Positions 11,159 through 24,100 of a DNA stretch of 64,000 nucleotides are shown piece by piece. Under the pieces are notes generated by a model, which was given only the letters and a program-made list of their open reading frames with translations, ran no database searches and was not told the origin of the DNA. The position numbers and the translations under genes were made by a program. Source of the DNA: Lepas anatifera (taxonomy: Eukaryota; Arthropoda; Thecostraca; Lepadidae); contig JAOTON010002065.1 of assembly GCA_034440635.1 (NCBI GenBank), forward strand, positions 930,001-994,000, read 5' to 3'. The stretch's first letter is position 1. Every line of letters begins with the position of its first letter.

Positions 11159-12489
11159 CTCCTTCCTCCCTGAGACCATTCGAGATCGGAATGACCTGTC
11201 CCATGAAACTTTGGATTTTTGTGCTAAGGCTAGCCACCTATCCATGTATTGTGACGTTATAATGCAAATGTAATGCATAATGTAAATAATGTACATACAT
11301 ACATACATCCGAGTACGGAGGTGCGCCTGGCTTTTAGTACCACCGTTCCACTCTGTTCTATTTAAACTTGACTCGAGGCGAAGAATAGCCGTCGTATAAC
11401 GGAATCGCCTTTCAATGTAAAAATAGCAAAATAAAATAAAATACATGAATACATATTTCCAATTCATTTAGTCTTAAAAACCTCTAATAATCGTGTTGAC
11501 AAAATAATATATTTCGTCACAATTTTCGCGCCAAGATACTCAGAGGCTCGCGAGCACATCTGCAGCCCGCCAGGTCTTCACGGAAATTCAAGGGAATTTA
11601 TTTTTTTATTAGCTCCGTTCACTTCCACACATGAGGTGGCTTTTCAAGGCCGTCGTCATGGACATGAAGTAATGCAAACTATGGAAGGAGACGATAAGGA
11701 TTAGGATGGATGGGGGTAAAGGAAGGTGGGATACTACCTTGTATTGCATTTTGTGTGTATTTGTTGATTTCAATCAATACTCGGTAGATATAGATGAACA
11801 ATTCGGGTATCCACCCTGGCACTCCATACATGACAGGTTCTTCTGTCTCCGATGTGAATAAGAAAACATTTACCCATGTTTACCGGGGTTTAACGGCGTT
11901 AAATGTCGAGCTTAACTACGCACTCCCTCACCTCACAAGTAGGGCAAAATGGGCGGCTGGCGAACGGTGAAAATGATACTCCAATGAGAAAAAACAAGCT
12001 TATCTTGAAAAGAAGGCGTGCATTTCTTGTTGATGCCACCAGCTCACAAGCAAAGTTTTTGTTGTTGTTGTTTGGGGTTTTAGGGCGCTTCAACTGCATG
12101 GTCATTTCGCGCCCCACTGTGGTTATGTTACAAACAAATGCCGGTGTAGGGAGTTCGAAAGCATAGAAACATTACTGTGCCAACAGAATAGTTAATCCCG
12201 ACATAATATTCATACCATCAAATACTTAACTACGTCTCCCAGCTTCTACCGTCAAACATTTCCGAGACGCACCAAGCTGTGCGAGCGTTCCACTCCGGCG
12301 GTGGTCAGCAAAGTGAACATTATGTAATCTATGCTATTTGTATTGACATTTGACCATGTTTACAAACGCGTAAGTTCCGAGGAAGTTCCGAGCTGTAAGA
12401 AAGCCCTCCCAATCTTATAAACAAGAGAGAAGAAGCGCAAATGGGAAGTTAAACTATCGATAAAATACTATTTCAGCCATACAGACAAA

Positions 12490-13010
12490 GAGTAATCCTG
12501 AAAAGAAAACATGCGTTTCTCCTCGACGCTACCATCCCACACATGTAGTAAAACCCCTTCTTCCACGTCATTTGTATGCCTTAAGCCAGACGGTAACATC
12601 CGGACGCTATTTGTGCCCGCGCCGCGCGCTCATAACAGCAACAAATCTTCCTGGCTCCGGCCGGGGGCTCCCGTCTCTCCACGGGCTGCGTTCGCCACAA
12701 TTAGCCTAATCACCCCCGGCAGCATTGAGCCCCGGCGCAGCTGTCAGCTCCGCCCCGGGTGCTCATATACCAGCCGCGGCCACCCCCGGCCGCTGAATGA
12801 TGATGTTCCCGCGCAGTTGGTCATCCGGGGAGGCCGTGTCAGCGCTACTCAAATACGTGTGCGCCCGACAGCGAATGGCCAACGGCCGGCTCCACGTCGT
12901 GTCCGCCGGTTTGAGACGGTTTTGATAAGGATGGGTTGCCCACCGTTTCTCGTAGGGAGGAGCGATAAAATTGGGGAACTGTCTCGGCTCGACATCAGTT
13001 GAACGAATGG
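12490..13010. other. GC-rich island with a plus-strand open frame (12511-13002)
   Basis: GC content rises sharply over 12590-12920 with many CpG. One plus-strand frame of 163 codons stays open, but its product is rich in Arg, Pro and Ser with no motif I recognise. It lacks splice sites consistent with its frame: the acceptor TATTTCAG at 12476 leads into an in-frame stop. It lies inside the inferred intron. It may be a CpG-rich regulatory island or an exon; I lean to non-coding. Confidence 0.3.
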
Positions 13011-15592
13011 CAATGTCTTGGGAAATATATCACCTAGTTGACCACCTAGTTGTGTTGCATCTAGTAATATAGAGCCTTGTTTTTATCAGCTAGTATCAAC
13101 CAATGTCGTCTTTTTGACACCGTAAAACGAGGTGAAGTTAGAAGGTGGGATTGAGTGAGCTGCAATATACACAGTTTCTGAAATCAATAGAAAATAGTGA
13201 GCAGCCGTGTAAATAGACTTAAAGACTGACAACGCCCTACAAAGCATTATTTATATTACGCATTTAAAAATGAGTATCTCGCAATATCATTGATATACAT
13301 AAAAGTAAATAAGTGCAAGGCAAGTAAAATATATTGGTTTTGAACATCTGCACGGGCTATTGGAAATAATCCAGACAAGCCAGTTCCTGCCCGAATCAGG
13401 CAGTGCTGGTTTTTAGCGGCCTCCCTCCCTGTCCCTTCTACTCTAGAAACCATACGTTTGTGCTCCTTCTTTTTTCCACAACAGGCTTCTTTTGCCCGCA
13501 ATGTTGCCGGCTGGACAGAGAGAAGCCGGCATTATTGCTTTTCTATTTTAAGGACACAATAATCACATACAATGAGCTTACCTGGTTTTAGTCACACATT
13601 AAAACAAAGGACTTTAATCAGGTAAAAGTCGATGAAAGATGAGCTAAAATGGCTTCCCGAGTAGTGACAAGAATTATTTATCATTACAACGAGGAAGTAA
13701 GAGATAAGAGTCTAAAATTATTCTTGGAATTTGACTATTGATGAAAATACGGGCCGAGTAGTTAAACAATCATGATATTAGTTCAAAAGGATGCTTCGGC
13801 ACACTGCTGGAGTGGCTGGTTCTTCAAAATGTGTTCAACAGCTCCAAATAAATAATTGATTTCACAGCATCAACTTTTGTATTCGTATTGACTTACCATT
13901 ATAGTTTTTATCAACAAAAAGAAGAAAATGTCTTGCAAAAATATTAGCTTAGATAGCTTTGCAAAGCTTGAAACTGTATCCCTGCCATGACGCCACCGCA
14001 CATCAGCTTTTAGTTCAGGGATGCTCTGCTCGTTTTTGCAATGTGCTGGTCGGGGCCAGAAAACAGAAATTGCATCGCACGATGTTCCAATCTCCTGGTC
14101 TCTGCATAAAAGAGAGGCGGATGCACCGACCTGGGACTTCTGTTCGTCTGCATTATGCATCAAAGACCATCCAATAGGGAGTTGCAAGGCGTAGCAAAGA
14201 TTAAAAACGCGTCTGAAGAGCAGAACTCCTCTAGCACCAGGCGGGGTCTCAACCAGACAGCCATCTTATAACTTTACTACAAAGGTTAAATTCAATAGGT
14301 ACCGTTCTAAAACACGAGTTGCTATCCAGCATTACTGTTGAAATATATGTCGGTGGAATATTTCTGATATTTAAAAAAACTTAGATTCCGTGAGGATAAC
14401 GTTTTAACCCCAGGCAAGTATGAGTGAAGCATTTTTGACGTGTGAGTTGTAAGATAGCCGTGTAATTTGCAACTGTAACCGTTCCCAGCCGTCTCCGAAA
14501 AAAGGTCAGGCTTCTGCTTCAATAATCGAAAACATGATCGCCTACCAGCTGAAGTTCACTTCAATTCAGCATTTTAGGAAATAATCTACACAAAGTAAAA
14601 ACAATGGGGTAGCTATCCGTGTTTCCACGTCAGTCATAAATAAGAAGACACTGCTTATAATAGTACAACACGTGGGATAAATGCTAAGGCAGGTTTGGTG
14701 GGGATAAATGGTGAGACTGCCTTCCCGTGGTGAGGCAGCGCCACAGAGCTAATCTGGAGCATATGTTGTATAGAGTTATAAAGTTAGTGTGGGCCAGCTG
14801 ATGATCAGTGTGGACGTAACGCAACTTCATTCTCATGTGCAGCATAGAACCAGGTCTGCCTGACGCTTCGTTTGCACGTTATGGAGGACACCCCACGGAT
14901 TCTTCAGTTTGGAACGACCTGTATTTGAGCCTCATATGCCTCACCTGTATGAAGCAGACATAGCCTGCCAGGATGGGGCGGAGCCTACTACATAAGGAGT
15001 TGGGAAGTCCCCTGAGAAATGTGCCACGGGTAGCGCGGATGAGTTCTAGTGTTCTATCCGCGCGGTATTGCCGACAGCCCGACACATCCCCCTTCTATGC
15101 TTGCGGGTTTAACGAGATTAACGTATTTAAAACCCGCCCTATCATGCAAATCCAGCATAAGCCTGTTTAGCAGGAAATAAAACGGTCCCCAGCAGAACAC
15201 TTTTGTATTTTGTCCCCGCAATGAACGCACTAACGCTCAACCAACAGCAGTCTGCCGAAAGCTGGGCACGGTAGGCAAACAATGGAGCGTGAGCATGTCC
15301 GGTTCAAAGGGACTAAAAGATTTAGAGAAACTACGAGGGCGATTCTGGACCAGCCATATTACAGCCCAGCACAATTCGCGCACTAATGGGCATCATATTT
15401 TCCACCCAGAGCTCGCCAATACTGGGTCGGAATAAGGAATTTCGGAGGTTAACTACCACCGGGGCAAGTGACATTTGGTGTCAGCTTGTTTTAGAGGAAA
15501 GGTGCGGTATAGATGAAAACTCTGGTGGGTATTTGCTAATGCACCAACAGCACAAAAACAAGTGTCAGTCGTGTAACGTATGGCCACCAAAC

Positions 15593-15800
15593 CGATAATG
15601 ATTTCTGGGGTTTAACGACACACAAACAGCTGCGGTTATATGGCGTAGGAGAAAGGGGCATCAGCAAGACGCGAGCTAGGACAGGAGGCCAAAGCCTGCC
15701 TCTGGGTGGGCTCGAGCCCACGACACCCTGCACACACACAATGTTATCGGCCGAGCCGAGTATGCGCATTGATCGACTGCGCCACCCAGACCCCGGTGAA
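15593..15800 (-). mobile_element. tRNA-derived SINE, minus strand
   Basis: On the minus strand a box A-like TGGCGCAGTCGA and a box B-like GGGCTCGAGCCC are correctly spaced. A body follows with ACGCCATATAACC and a tail, GTCGTTAAACCCCAGAAATC. The tail GTCGTTAAACCCCA matches the SINEs at 39732 and 45414, and the central motif is a decayed form of their CGCCATATGACC. I found no clear target-site duplication. Confidence 0.7.
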
Positions 15801-16605
15801 CGCACCAGTGCCGGGTGATGCCATCTCCTGATCTGTCTAAATATTTTGACACATTTCCACTTGGTTTTGGCCTGATTCCAACGGCAGTCACGGCGTTTTT
15901 AAAGCTTCAGTTTGCCTCAGAAAATATGCTAGCTTTCAGTAAATGAAAAACTAATTGATGATGAATCCGCGAAAACAACGGATGCTTTGAGTGCCGTGTC
16001 TGGGTTGGTGGTGTGAGAGAGTAGGAAGGGAAAATGCCCAAGAGCGTGAAAACATAGTATTTTTCTTAAGAAAGTTGGCGGAAGTCAGAGGCTTTAGGGG
16101 AACTGTACCGTTGTGACTCGCCTTGGAACACCAGTGGGAGCAATATCAATAGGTAATAAAGCCGTATTTCGATTTCGTCTCCCTTAATATCTTGAGCAAA
16201 TTTATTAGGAGCTGACATAGGTTTCCCATATTGTTACCACTCGCACTGGAAAGGCCCCTAGCACTAACGCGCACTGGAGCGGTCCTGGTATGCCCCACTT
16301 GAGATCTAAATAACCAGGAGGTTTGGAAAAACTCCGTTCGGAGATCTGTAGGGGCTATGGGGATCTATATTAAGGCCAACATTCATTGACTTAATTCAAT
16401 ATTTTCAAGGTCAAAAGGGGTCATAAATGTCGAATCTTGGAAGTGTTGGAGACCTTCTTCAAAATGTCATAATTGTGCCAAAAGGTCGGGAATTTACTGA
16501 AAACGGGCCGATGTAATAACGGGCAGGTCACATGCAAAATTTCCTGAAATTGTGGGGCCAAGGTTACACATACAGTATCTATATAGACACTATAACTATA
16601 TAAAG

Positions 16606-16609
<4 letters not shown>

Positions 16610-16679
<70 letters not shown>
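16610..16679. repeat. (TA)n microsatellite
   Basis: About 35 uninterrupted TA units. Reading frames through it that encode Tyr/Ile repeats are artefacts. Confidence 0.95.
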
Positions 16680-16684
<5 letters not shown>

Positions 16685-17336
16685 ATACTGAGCACTGTCA
16701 TTTGAGAGGAGTACTGGGGTCAATGGCCTTCACAATGTTGGTATTACCATGAATGTGACTTTTGACCTTCACCTTCATGTGAGGTGATCTTGACATATCA
16801 TCTCGTATATGGCGTTATGGAGTCACCACTTTGTCTCCAATGCAAGTAAACTGGTGCGACCGGCCACCCACATAATCCATTGTGGCAATCACGAAATGCA
16901 GGTCAGAATTTTGAAGGCATGAAAGTTAAAAATTATCGGTTGATCTTCCAAAGTCAGTCGCCAATGGCCGCGCTATATATTTTCATATTTAGCCCAGTAG
17001 CCTTTTTGGCTGCGAACCGCTTTCCAATCACCTCTGAGAAAAAATTTCCGAGAACCAGTAAGCGTGCTAAATACGAGTACATATGCGACTGCTGATTATT
17101 ACTTTGCACCTGATTGTCCCTAGCATTTCCCTCCCAGTGCTTCAGCACATGCATAAAAAGCGAGAGATCGTCTACCTGTGTTTCTTATGTCTGATGGGGT
17201 TGCCATTGCAGATTCCAAATAATACATCGCCAAAAACCTTTCGCGCCTATCTGCAGTAGCCTGAATTTTTTCCCAGCTTTTTTGGTATCTTAACCAGCAT
17301 CTGGGACACACGCTTTCTCCGTCTGACGGGATGGAG

Positions 17337-17718
17337 CAGTGGCGGATCCAGGGGCAAAAAAGGCAATTGCCGCCCCAAACGGAAAAGCTCGGGGCAAAAC
17401 TATGTTTTTCCCCCCCCAAAGCGATCGACCTCCTTTTTCCCCCGACACCTTTTTAGCTTGTAAGCAAGATTTTGGTGCTTCAACTCTCAACTTCAAACAA
17501 AATTAGTGAAGTTCAGTGTAAATATTGGGGCTTGGATAGGAAAAAAAACGTATCTTGAGCCCATATTCTTCACCCCGTGGCGTTTTTTTTTGCTTTTCGT
17601 CTCCAGTTCCCCAAAATCCTACCGAAAAGACATATTGTAACGCAATTTTTCTTTTTCTTTTTTTTGCTTTTCGACTTTGGTTTGCCCCTCCCAAACCAAC
17701 CGGCTAGATCCACCACTG
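17337..17718. mobile_element. hAT-like non-autonomous element (382 bp)
   Basis: It begins CAGTGGCGGATCCAGG and ends with the inverse of CAGTGGTGGATCTAGCCGG. It is flanked by a perfect 8-bp duplication GGATGGAG (17329-17336 and 17719-17726), the target length of hAT transposons. Its two ends match the two ends of the 2.1-kb element at 60186-62310 in reverse order, including GATCGACCTCC, the GTAAGCAAGATTTTGGTGCTTCAA-like region and GCTAGATCC. It is therefore an internally deleted relative. It has no coding capacity. Confidence 0.88.
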
Positions 17719-18280
17719 GGATGGAGTCGGATATCTTTCGATAGTCTTCCACGGACGATGTGATTGTCAAACTTTGCGGACTAAGAGTTTGAAAGTCGCA
17801 CGTTGAAGATCGCACAAATCACCGCTTTCAGCAAGTAAGTGGGACCCAGAAAAGTTTTAACCGCATCAAAAATGTTCCGTATCCAACCTACAGTTGCTGT
17901 GTGGTTAGAAAAGTGTTTTCCTCACTCCAAGGAGCAGTCCTGATGCGATATTCTTCTGAATTTATTTTCAAAGTAGTTAAATGATACATGTTTAAGTATA
18001 TCACTATTGGTTCAAACGGTTCTGTTCGGCGACCGCCTGAAACCAGTGTCATATACCAGTGTCAGAGACTGTACCTGCCCTAGCTGTCGCCCGGTTAAGT
18101 GTCCCGGCCTGGCCGACCCAGGAAAAAGCAGTCTTGAGCCACGAGCGGGTCGCTTCATTAGCGTGGTTACCAGAAGCGGTTACGGCCTCTCACAGCGTCT
18201 CTGCTGAAACTCCGGTTCGATATCTAGTCTCACAAGTTCGTTTGTCATATTTTACGATGAATATATTAATCTATATATGA

Positions 18281-18283
<3 letters not shown>

Positions 18284-18335
<52 letters not shown>
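18284..18335. repeat. (AT)n microsatellite with short flanking repeats
   Basis: About 26 AT units. The flanks repeat TACGATGAATATATT on both sides (about 18253 and 18341), suggesting local duplication around the repeat. Confidence 0.9.
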
Positions 18336-18338
<3 letters not shown>

Positions 18339-19035
18339 TATACGATGAATATATTTTACGATGATGAATGAATACAATCGCTGTTGAGAAATGAAAATGC
18401 TTTTTGTTTGCAGCGTAATTGATTCAGTATGCTGCTTTGATATCTGACTAAAGACATTCCGCAAGAAAACACCACGCCGCCGCCCACCAGGCTATCCACA
18501 TTGACCTGTGTGCTAATGCTCTCGCATATGTCTCCCAAAATTAATTGCAAATGCCACGATAAGAATGGGGCTAGTTGCTATTAACGCGTTGGTAGCAACT
18601 CTTTAAACTGAGAATTTAACCGTTATAACGGTTGTATTTTCAGCACATTGCTGGTTCAAAAAAGGCAATCATGATACCTTTCAATCCAATATTTTGAAAG
18701 CTGTTGGGTTCGAAACTTGTTTGCACAGTAACTACAGATTACAAAAATAGGTGCGAAACTATAGGATTTCGCGAATTAAAGATTATACGCAAAACTGCAT
18801 CGGAAAAATCGCAGTGAGCCGATCTGAATTTTGCGTGCATTTTCTGAAACATTGTGACATGCGGATCCTGCCATCAGAGCTATGTAAAGATGCTGAGCGG
18901 TGACAATTACAGGAATTATCATAACCACCGTAAATAAGCATTTCTAGTGACGTGCTCTTTCTTGAAATTGCCCCGAGTGAAATCGTCACAGCGTCGGCCA
19001 CCACCAGTGAGCCGATGCTGTGAAACAGGACCTAC

Positions 19036-20598
19036 GGTGCTGTGACTCCTCTTGAGCTGGCGCTGCTGGCGTTTGCGGCGGTTGCGGGCCGCGCGGCAGC
19101 GGTGGAAGTCCGACACTGCGCTGGGGTCGGTCAGGCGCGCGTCGAAGGCCGTGTCGGGTCGGTCGCGGATCTCCGGCGGCGGGCTTGGCGTCCGCTCCAG
19201 CCTCTCCAGCACCGCCGGACTCTGGGACCGCGAGCTGGCAGCGCGCGAGCCCGCCGTCCGCGGCTGCCGTCGAGGCCGGCGGTCTCGGGAGCGGTGACTC
19301 GGAGGAGGCCGCGAGCCTTGCGGTGTCGGAGGGGAAGTGGTGCGACTGGGACCGGGTCTTGGGGAGGTGTTCAGGTCTGTGTCCCGGCTCCAGGTCAGCT
19401 TCATCCGCCGCCGACGCGAAGTTCTCGGATCTTGGCCAGTGGTCAGCGACCCTGGAGGGCTGGTGATCCTGTCTCTGGGGCTACCACGTGCCACCTGGCA
19501 CGGCCTCGGGGAGATGGCGACCCGGTCTCGCGGACTGATACGTGCGGCGGGGTTGGTGTCGGCACTGACAGCATGTGGCACCTCACCATCACACGGTAGC
19601 GAGCTCATCATGGAGGAGTTAATTTCGCCGCTGTCGCACATAATCCGCCTTCCTCGTGTCCGATCACGAGGACCACCTTCCTCATACAGCACATCACTAG
19701 CACCGTAGCCCCCATGCTCCTGACAAGGACGCCTTGTTCTGTGTTTCACTCCGCCATCACCCATATCATCTCCTGACACAGTGCCCCCATCACCCCCACC
19801 ACCTGCACGGCAGCCTCCACGCACGCCACCGTGCCTGATTTCCCCGCGCAGGGGGAGCGGACTTCGCTCGGCGGTGCAGCTCTGACCTGACCCGGTCCGA
19901 CTGTCTGTCGAACTCTGGTCTGTCGTCTGATCCAGCGAGGCGGCACCGCACGTGGAGGCGGCAGCGCGTCCACTCTGCAACTTGTGACTACGGTCGGTTT
20001 CATGACTTTGTCTCCCCCTCTTCGTCGCAAAAGCGTTGGTGCAAAGCGGCCCTTCTTGGTCGATCACAAGCTTCATTGTGAGTTCGATTATCGTAGTGGT
20101 CGTGCTTTCGGATCTGTTCACGCTCATGAAAAACACCCCGATCACTGCAGTGGTTGATGCTACCACCACGGTTCGACTCACCCGGGCGACTATCTCCGCC
20201 ACACGTCCGTTCACATTCACGGCAAACATCCACATCACTCACATTTTCCCTGCTTCTATCACAGCCACGGAAGCCCGTATACTCGCCGTTATTTGCCTCG
20301 CACTTCTGGTCACACTGGCCATCGCCTTGACCTTCACAGCAGCACTGTTCGCACGCCTGGTCGCAGCATGGCTCGGCGAGGCGGCGCTCGGTGGCGCCGT
20401 CCTTCCAGAGCCGTTTGCCGTCGGAGACCAGACGCTCGCAGTAGCCGCAGATGGTGGCAGGATCCTGGCGCCTGGCCGGACGCCGCCGGCCTGGCGAACT
20501 CAGCTTCATGGAGCGCGCCGTCATCCAGAACAGCGGGTTCATGGCGGAGGTGGCAGCGCTACATCTCCCGGGCAGCGCCGACAAGTATAGGCGCTCGT
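19036..20598 (-). CDS. Large coding exon: GPCR-like seventh helix followed by a long Cys-rich and Ser/Arg-rich tail
   Basis: The minus strand is GC-rich with a consistent codon preference. Near its start (about 20535) it encodes LPGRCSAATSAMNPLFWMTA, which lines up with helix 7 of class A GPCRs. There NPxxY is expected and NPLFW is found (codons 20539-20525). The tail then has CGYCERLVSDGKRLWKDG, a cluster CCDQACEQCCC…CDQKC…CRECERTC, an RS/SP-rich stretch (repeated SPRDR, SPPPE) and the basic RRKRQQRQLKRSHST. The frame used from 20598 stops at 20000; the frame used to 19036 is shifted by one base. The C5 run at 20014-20018 is the likely place, because one C fewer would join them. A GTAGGT donor follows 19036 in phase 0. 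The exon start is uncertain (frame open to 20638; a weak acceptor at 20599). Helices 1-6 would lie further upstream and I cannot see them. GPCR membership is inference. Confidence 0.5.
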
Positions 20599-20803
20599 CT
20601 ACTCGTTGTGAGGTGACCTCACCATTATTTTCGCAATGTCAGTTGTAGCTACTGATACAGCTACCGGGTGAGATGAGTTTGGAGTTTGTTTGGCTCGTGA
20701 CTGAGCAGACAGAGCTGGTCACTGAAGGCTGAAGCATAACGGAACATAGAATATAATTCTAATCCTCCCCATTTAAAAGGTTTAGAAAGGTCGTGGTCGC
20801 GAA

Positions 20804-20830
20804 AATATATATATATATATATATATATAT
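20804..20830. repeat. (AT)n microsatellite
   Basis: About 13 AT units, about 200 bases upstream (on the minus strand) of the large exon. Confidence 0.85.
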
Positions 20831-20984
20831 TCTAGATGTTAGATAGTATATGTGCAAAAGGAATATGAACAAAAAATGTTGCACGTGCTCTAATATCAAT
20901 AGGGTAACAACTACAAAATATCGCGACCGAAATGTCCCCTTCAATGAAACCAACCGACCACTACCATCGACAACATTTCCACGT

Positions 20985-21190
20985 CACATTCAATCCACGC
21001 GCACTGCACCACCGCTGACATTCGCTTTGAGGACTCTCGCGCCGGTTCGAGCCACATCCCAGCGTCGCGCTCGACGCCGACTGAGCACCGACGGGCCGAC
21101 GGCGCCGCAGCGCCCGCTGCCGTCGGCATCCGCAATGCCCTCACCCCCGCCCCCTCTCCACTCTCCAAACGGCGACGACGCGCCGTGATG
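20985..21190. other. GC-rich, CpG-rich block
   Basis: Dense CpG (GCGCCGGTTCGAG, GCGCTCGACGCCGACTGAGC) in an AT-rich setting. Overlapping frames on both strands are open, so no strand can be chosen. It lies about 400 bases 5' of the large minus-strand exon and could be another exon or a regulatory island. Confidence 0.3.
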
Positions 21191-21199
21191 CTGCTCAAC

Positions 21200-24100
21200 T
21201 AGGCGTAGGAGGTCTCCTAGGTCTGACCTCGAGAAAACGAATACATACGCATTCTTGTATTTAAAAGAGTCGCTAGGTAGTGCGCAGAGTATCGCGAAAC
21301 AGGACACTCCAGAAAATATCGTTGTGCTCTGTACGATCGTAAAATTGAAATTTAAATCTAACAGACGGCTGTCCCAGAAACAGCACACATTCACAAAAAC
21401 CTTAACAGTATTTGGTTGCCTTAATTGTCGATGGCTCCCATCTCAAGGGCCTACGAGGCCAAACGTAATAAAAAATGTAACCCGAATGCAAGAAAAATAA
21501 AATGTAATCCCCATCCTATTCACAGATATATAGGTACTCCGTTTTTAATAATTCAACCATGGAATGAGCATGAAAAAAGAAATAATTTAAATTGAGGCGA
21601 AATGGCCTTTAAAATGCAAGAGCACGATACTGTTATCAAACAGGATCATTTCGGACAGTAAGGCGTCATTCTTCCCATGATGAGTCCTTGAGGACTTGTC
21701 CAGAATCACTTTACTATGGTAAAATCTTCGTGCGAGTTTCGACCAAGCCTCGTGGTGGTCCACTATCTTGGCTTGGCTGCAGGGCCAAGGTAATAGGATC
21801 AGACATGTGCCAGACTCGCCCGCCGGACGAATATAGACACTGAGGAGGCTGGCTTGCTGAGGTGTGAGCATGCGAGAGGCCATTTGCCGGCCCACAATTG
21901 CCTTCAGGATGAGTAAAGGTGCAAAATAGCATTACCTTAGACCCTAGTATGCTTTAATGTAATTTGATTTTGTAGTGCCTGCCAGTACTTCGGCGTGTGA
22001 TAAATCCGTGTGGATGTTTCCAAACAATGGAAAACGAAAAGAGGTGACAGCAGATTTTGCCACCTCTGGAAAAGGGGGTCCTGCCGATGATGCGATCAAG
22101 CATAGAACATAATTTAACGTTTGCACATTCACCAGACAGCTGTGGAGACCAGGAGATGGGTATGAGGAAAACTACCATGTGCAGAGGCGTCGCCATAAAT
22201 TTATACTGGCGAACAGATCTCGGAGCGGCGATGTTTGAATATGCTGCCTGCCTTTGAAAACGCTACTGACACCTCACCGACGTTACAGTTAAGAAAATTC
22301 GCATAGGACTAGGCAGCTAAAAAGAAAAGTGAAAGACACGAGCCACGTCCCCAAATTTGTTGGGGGGCATCCCTTGGCTCGACAGCGGGACATCCCCCTC
22401 CCCCGTTTTCGACGCTCACGATCGTGCAATCGACCGTTAGACCGTTGTAATATCGAACCCTTAGAAGTTGGATGCTTCGAAGTACCAGTCATGAACAAGA
22501 TTTGCAATGGTAAGGCTTTCGCAGACCAAGTTGTTTTTCCCGCCGGGCACAAAATGCTGAGCTATGTATGCTTCAGTGTTGCATCTTTTTCTCAGGTCAA
22601 GCTATGGTGAGAAGTCTGGTTTATTACTTAGTGAGAATAGGTGGTCAACAATGCAGAGCTGTAATGTGCACTTTTAGAAGCACTCAGCTAACATGATCGT
22701 AATCAAATGAAAGGGATTTAACGAGGCAAACGCGTACCCTGGCCACTTTTGATCCACTTTTCTCTGCCTCCGAGAAGTGACCTTTGCTTGATGGGTTACC
22801 AGCTTCTCACAGGCAGCGTCAAGCCCTAAGTGGATCTCTTCATCAGCCGCAGTACCTTAATAAATGAGTGAGCAGAGCCAACAGCATCTCTCCTGATTTT
22901 ATTTAAACAAAGCTGACACGGGTGAAATGTTTATCCTATCGGAAGCTGCCACGTTAAAAATGCAGCAAGACAAAACGCCCTATCTCGTTTTACAATTTAG
23001 GTAAACGAAATGCGATACTGTAATGCAGATTTGCAGAAGCCAACAATAGCGTAGGATGTTGTAAACCTGAAAGGGGTTTCGGACTTCTGGGGACACTTTT
23101 AACCTCTTCAAGAACAGAGCAGAAACAGAACACATCAATATCCCAGAAGCCTCCTATTTTTTCTTTTTAGTGTTTTGTTTTGTCCACACGCTAGCTTTCA
23201 CACAGATATTGGAAGCCAGAAACTAGTAAATGTGTTGTTTTACTTCCCAGACGCATGCAGTAAGTTTCCGACAGCTAATGGGCACCGAAAGTCACATCCC
23301 CATCTCCAGCTATATTACACCCCACCTAATGGGCACCGAAAGCCATAGCAGCTCCCGGACAAATTGGTCCACCACTCTCACCATCCACAGATTCTATATG
23401 TGAAGTTGTGGTAGCTGAGCTCAAGTGACCTGCCATCAATTTCCTGAGGCCCTCAAGATAAAATTTTGGGGTCAGATAGCAAAAAAGGAAATCAGTTGGC
23501 TATGCTTGCTCGTCACTTTCTCGCAATTCACTGGTGCATGTCCTCATTGCAAGGACGGTCGAGGCGGATTTGTCCAGTTACCACGGAGCAAGGTTTCCAT
23601 TCTCCTCGTACATGTGCTACATTACCTCACATCTAGTAATGGAGGCGGATACGAACAGTCAGAGCCGGAGCAGCGATGGCGGAAGGGCGGAAGCAGCTTC
23701 TGTGGGGAAGGGCAGTGGTGGGCTGGGGATGGACAAATGTACCTAAAGCGTGTCGTGGTCAAACTGACAGTCCGAGCAGTTGCCTAAGGAGCAGGGGGTA
23801 CAACTCCAAAGGGAAGAAGTGAGAAGGCCGAACGTGAAGTTGTGCATTTTGTATTGCTTGTTTTCTAGCTAATGCCACGGGGATACAGTGTCGAGACGGG
23901 AAGTAGCGGCCAAAAGACCCTACTGCCCCCGTGTTTGGGGGCATCGAGGGTGCTCTCGCCACGGGACTTCACAAGACCTTTAATAATAATTGAGGCGCTT
24001 ATCGACGCATCCGCTGCCACGGTTAAATAGCGTCGCCAACTCTTCCCTGTTCGAAGGGTTTCCGGGGAGATAAATGCGTTCTTGCTTAAAGAGCAAGAAA

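Larger units (their letters stand above)
4637..19035 (-). other. Inferred 14.4-kb intron of the minus-strand gene
   Basis: The donor at 19035 (ACC|GTAGGT) and acceptor at 4637 (TTTGCAG) are both in phase 0, and the protein composition runs on smoothly across them. The intron would hold two TTAA elements, a foldback, a SINE, a hAT-like MITE and two TA microsatellites. The parts not listed separately (4640-7100, 8132-8680, 9110-9940, 11160-12490, 13010-15590, 15800-17330) show only short, unconvincing reading frames. Confidence 0.4.

Noticed and set aside
11027..11467. 146-codon minus frame
   Set aside because: It overlaps the right end of the TTAA element and a CATA microsatellite and has no protein-like pattern.
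12511..13002. 163-codon plus frame as a gene
   Set aside because: Arg/Pro/Ser-rich translation of a CpG-rich island without usable splice sites in frame; listed as an island, not a CDS.
19042..20590. Plus-strand frames of 184-185 codons across the GC-rich exon
   Set aside because: They are shadows of the minus-strand coding. Their Ala/Arg-rich or hydrophobic Val/Ile/Ala composition follows from antisense reading of GC-rich codons, and they lack splice context.
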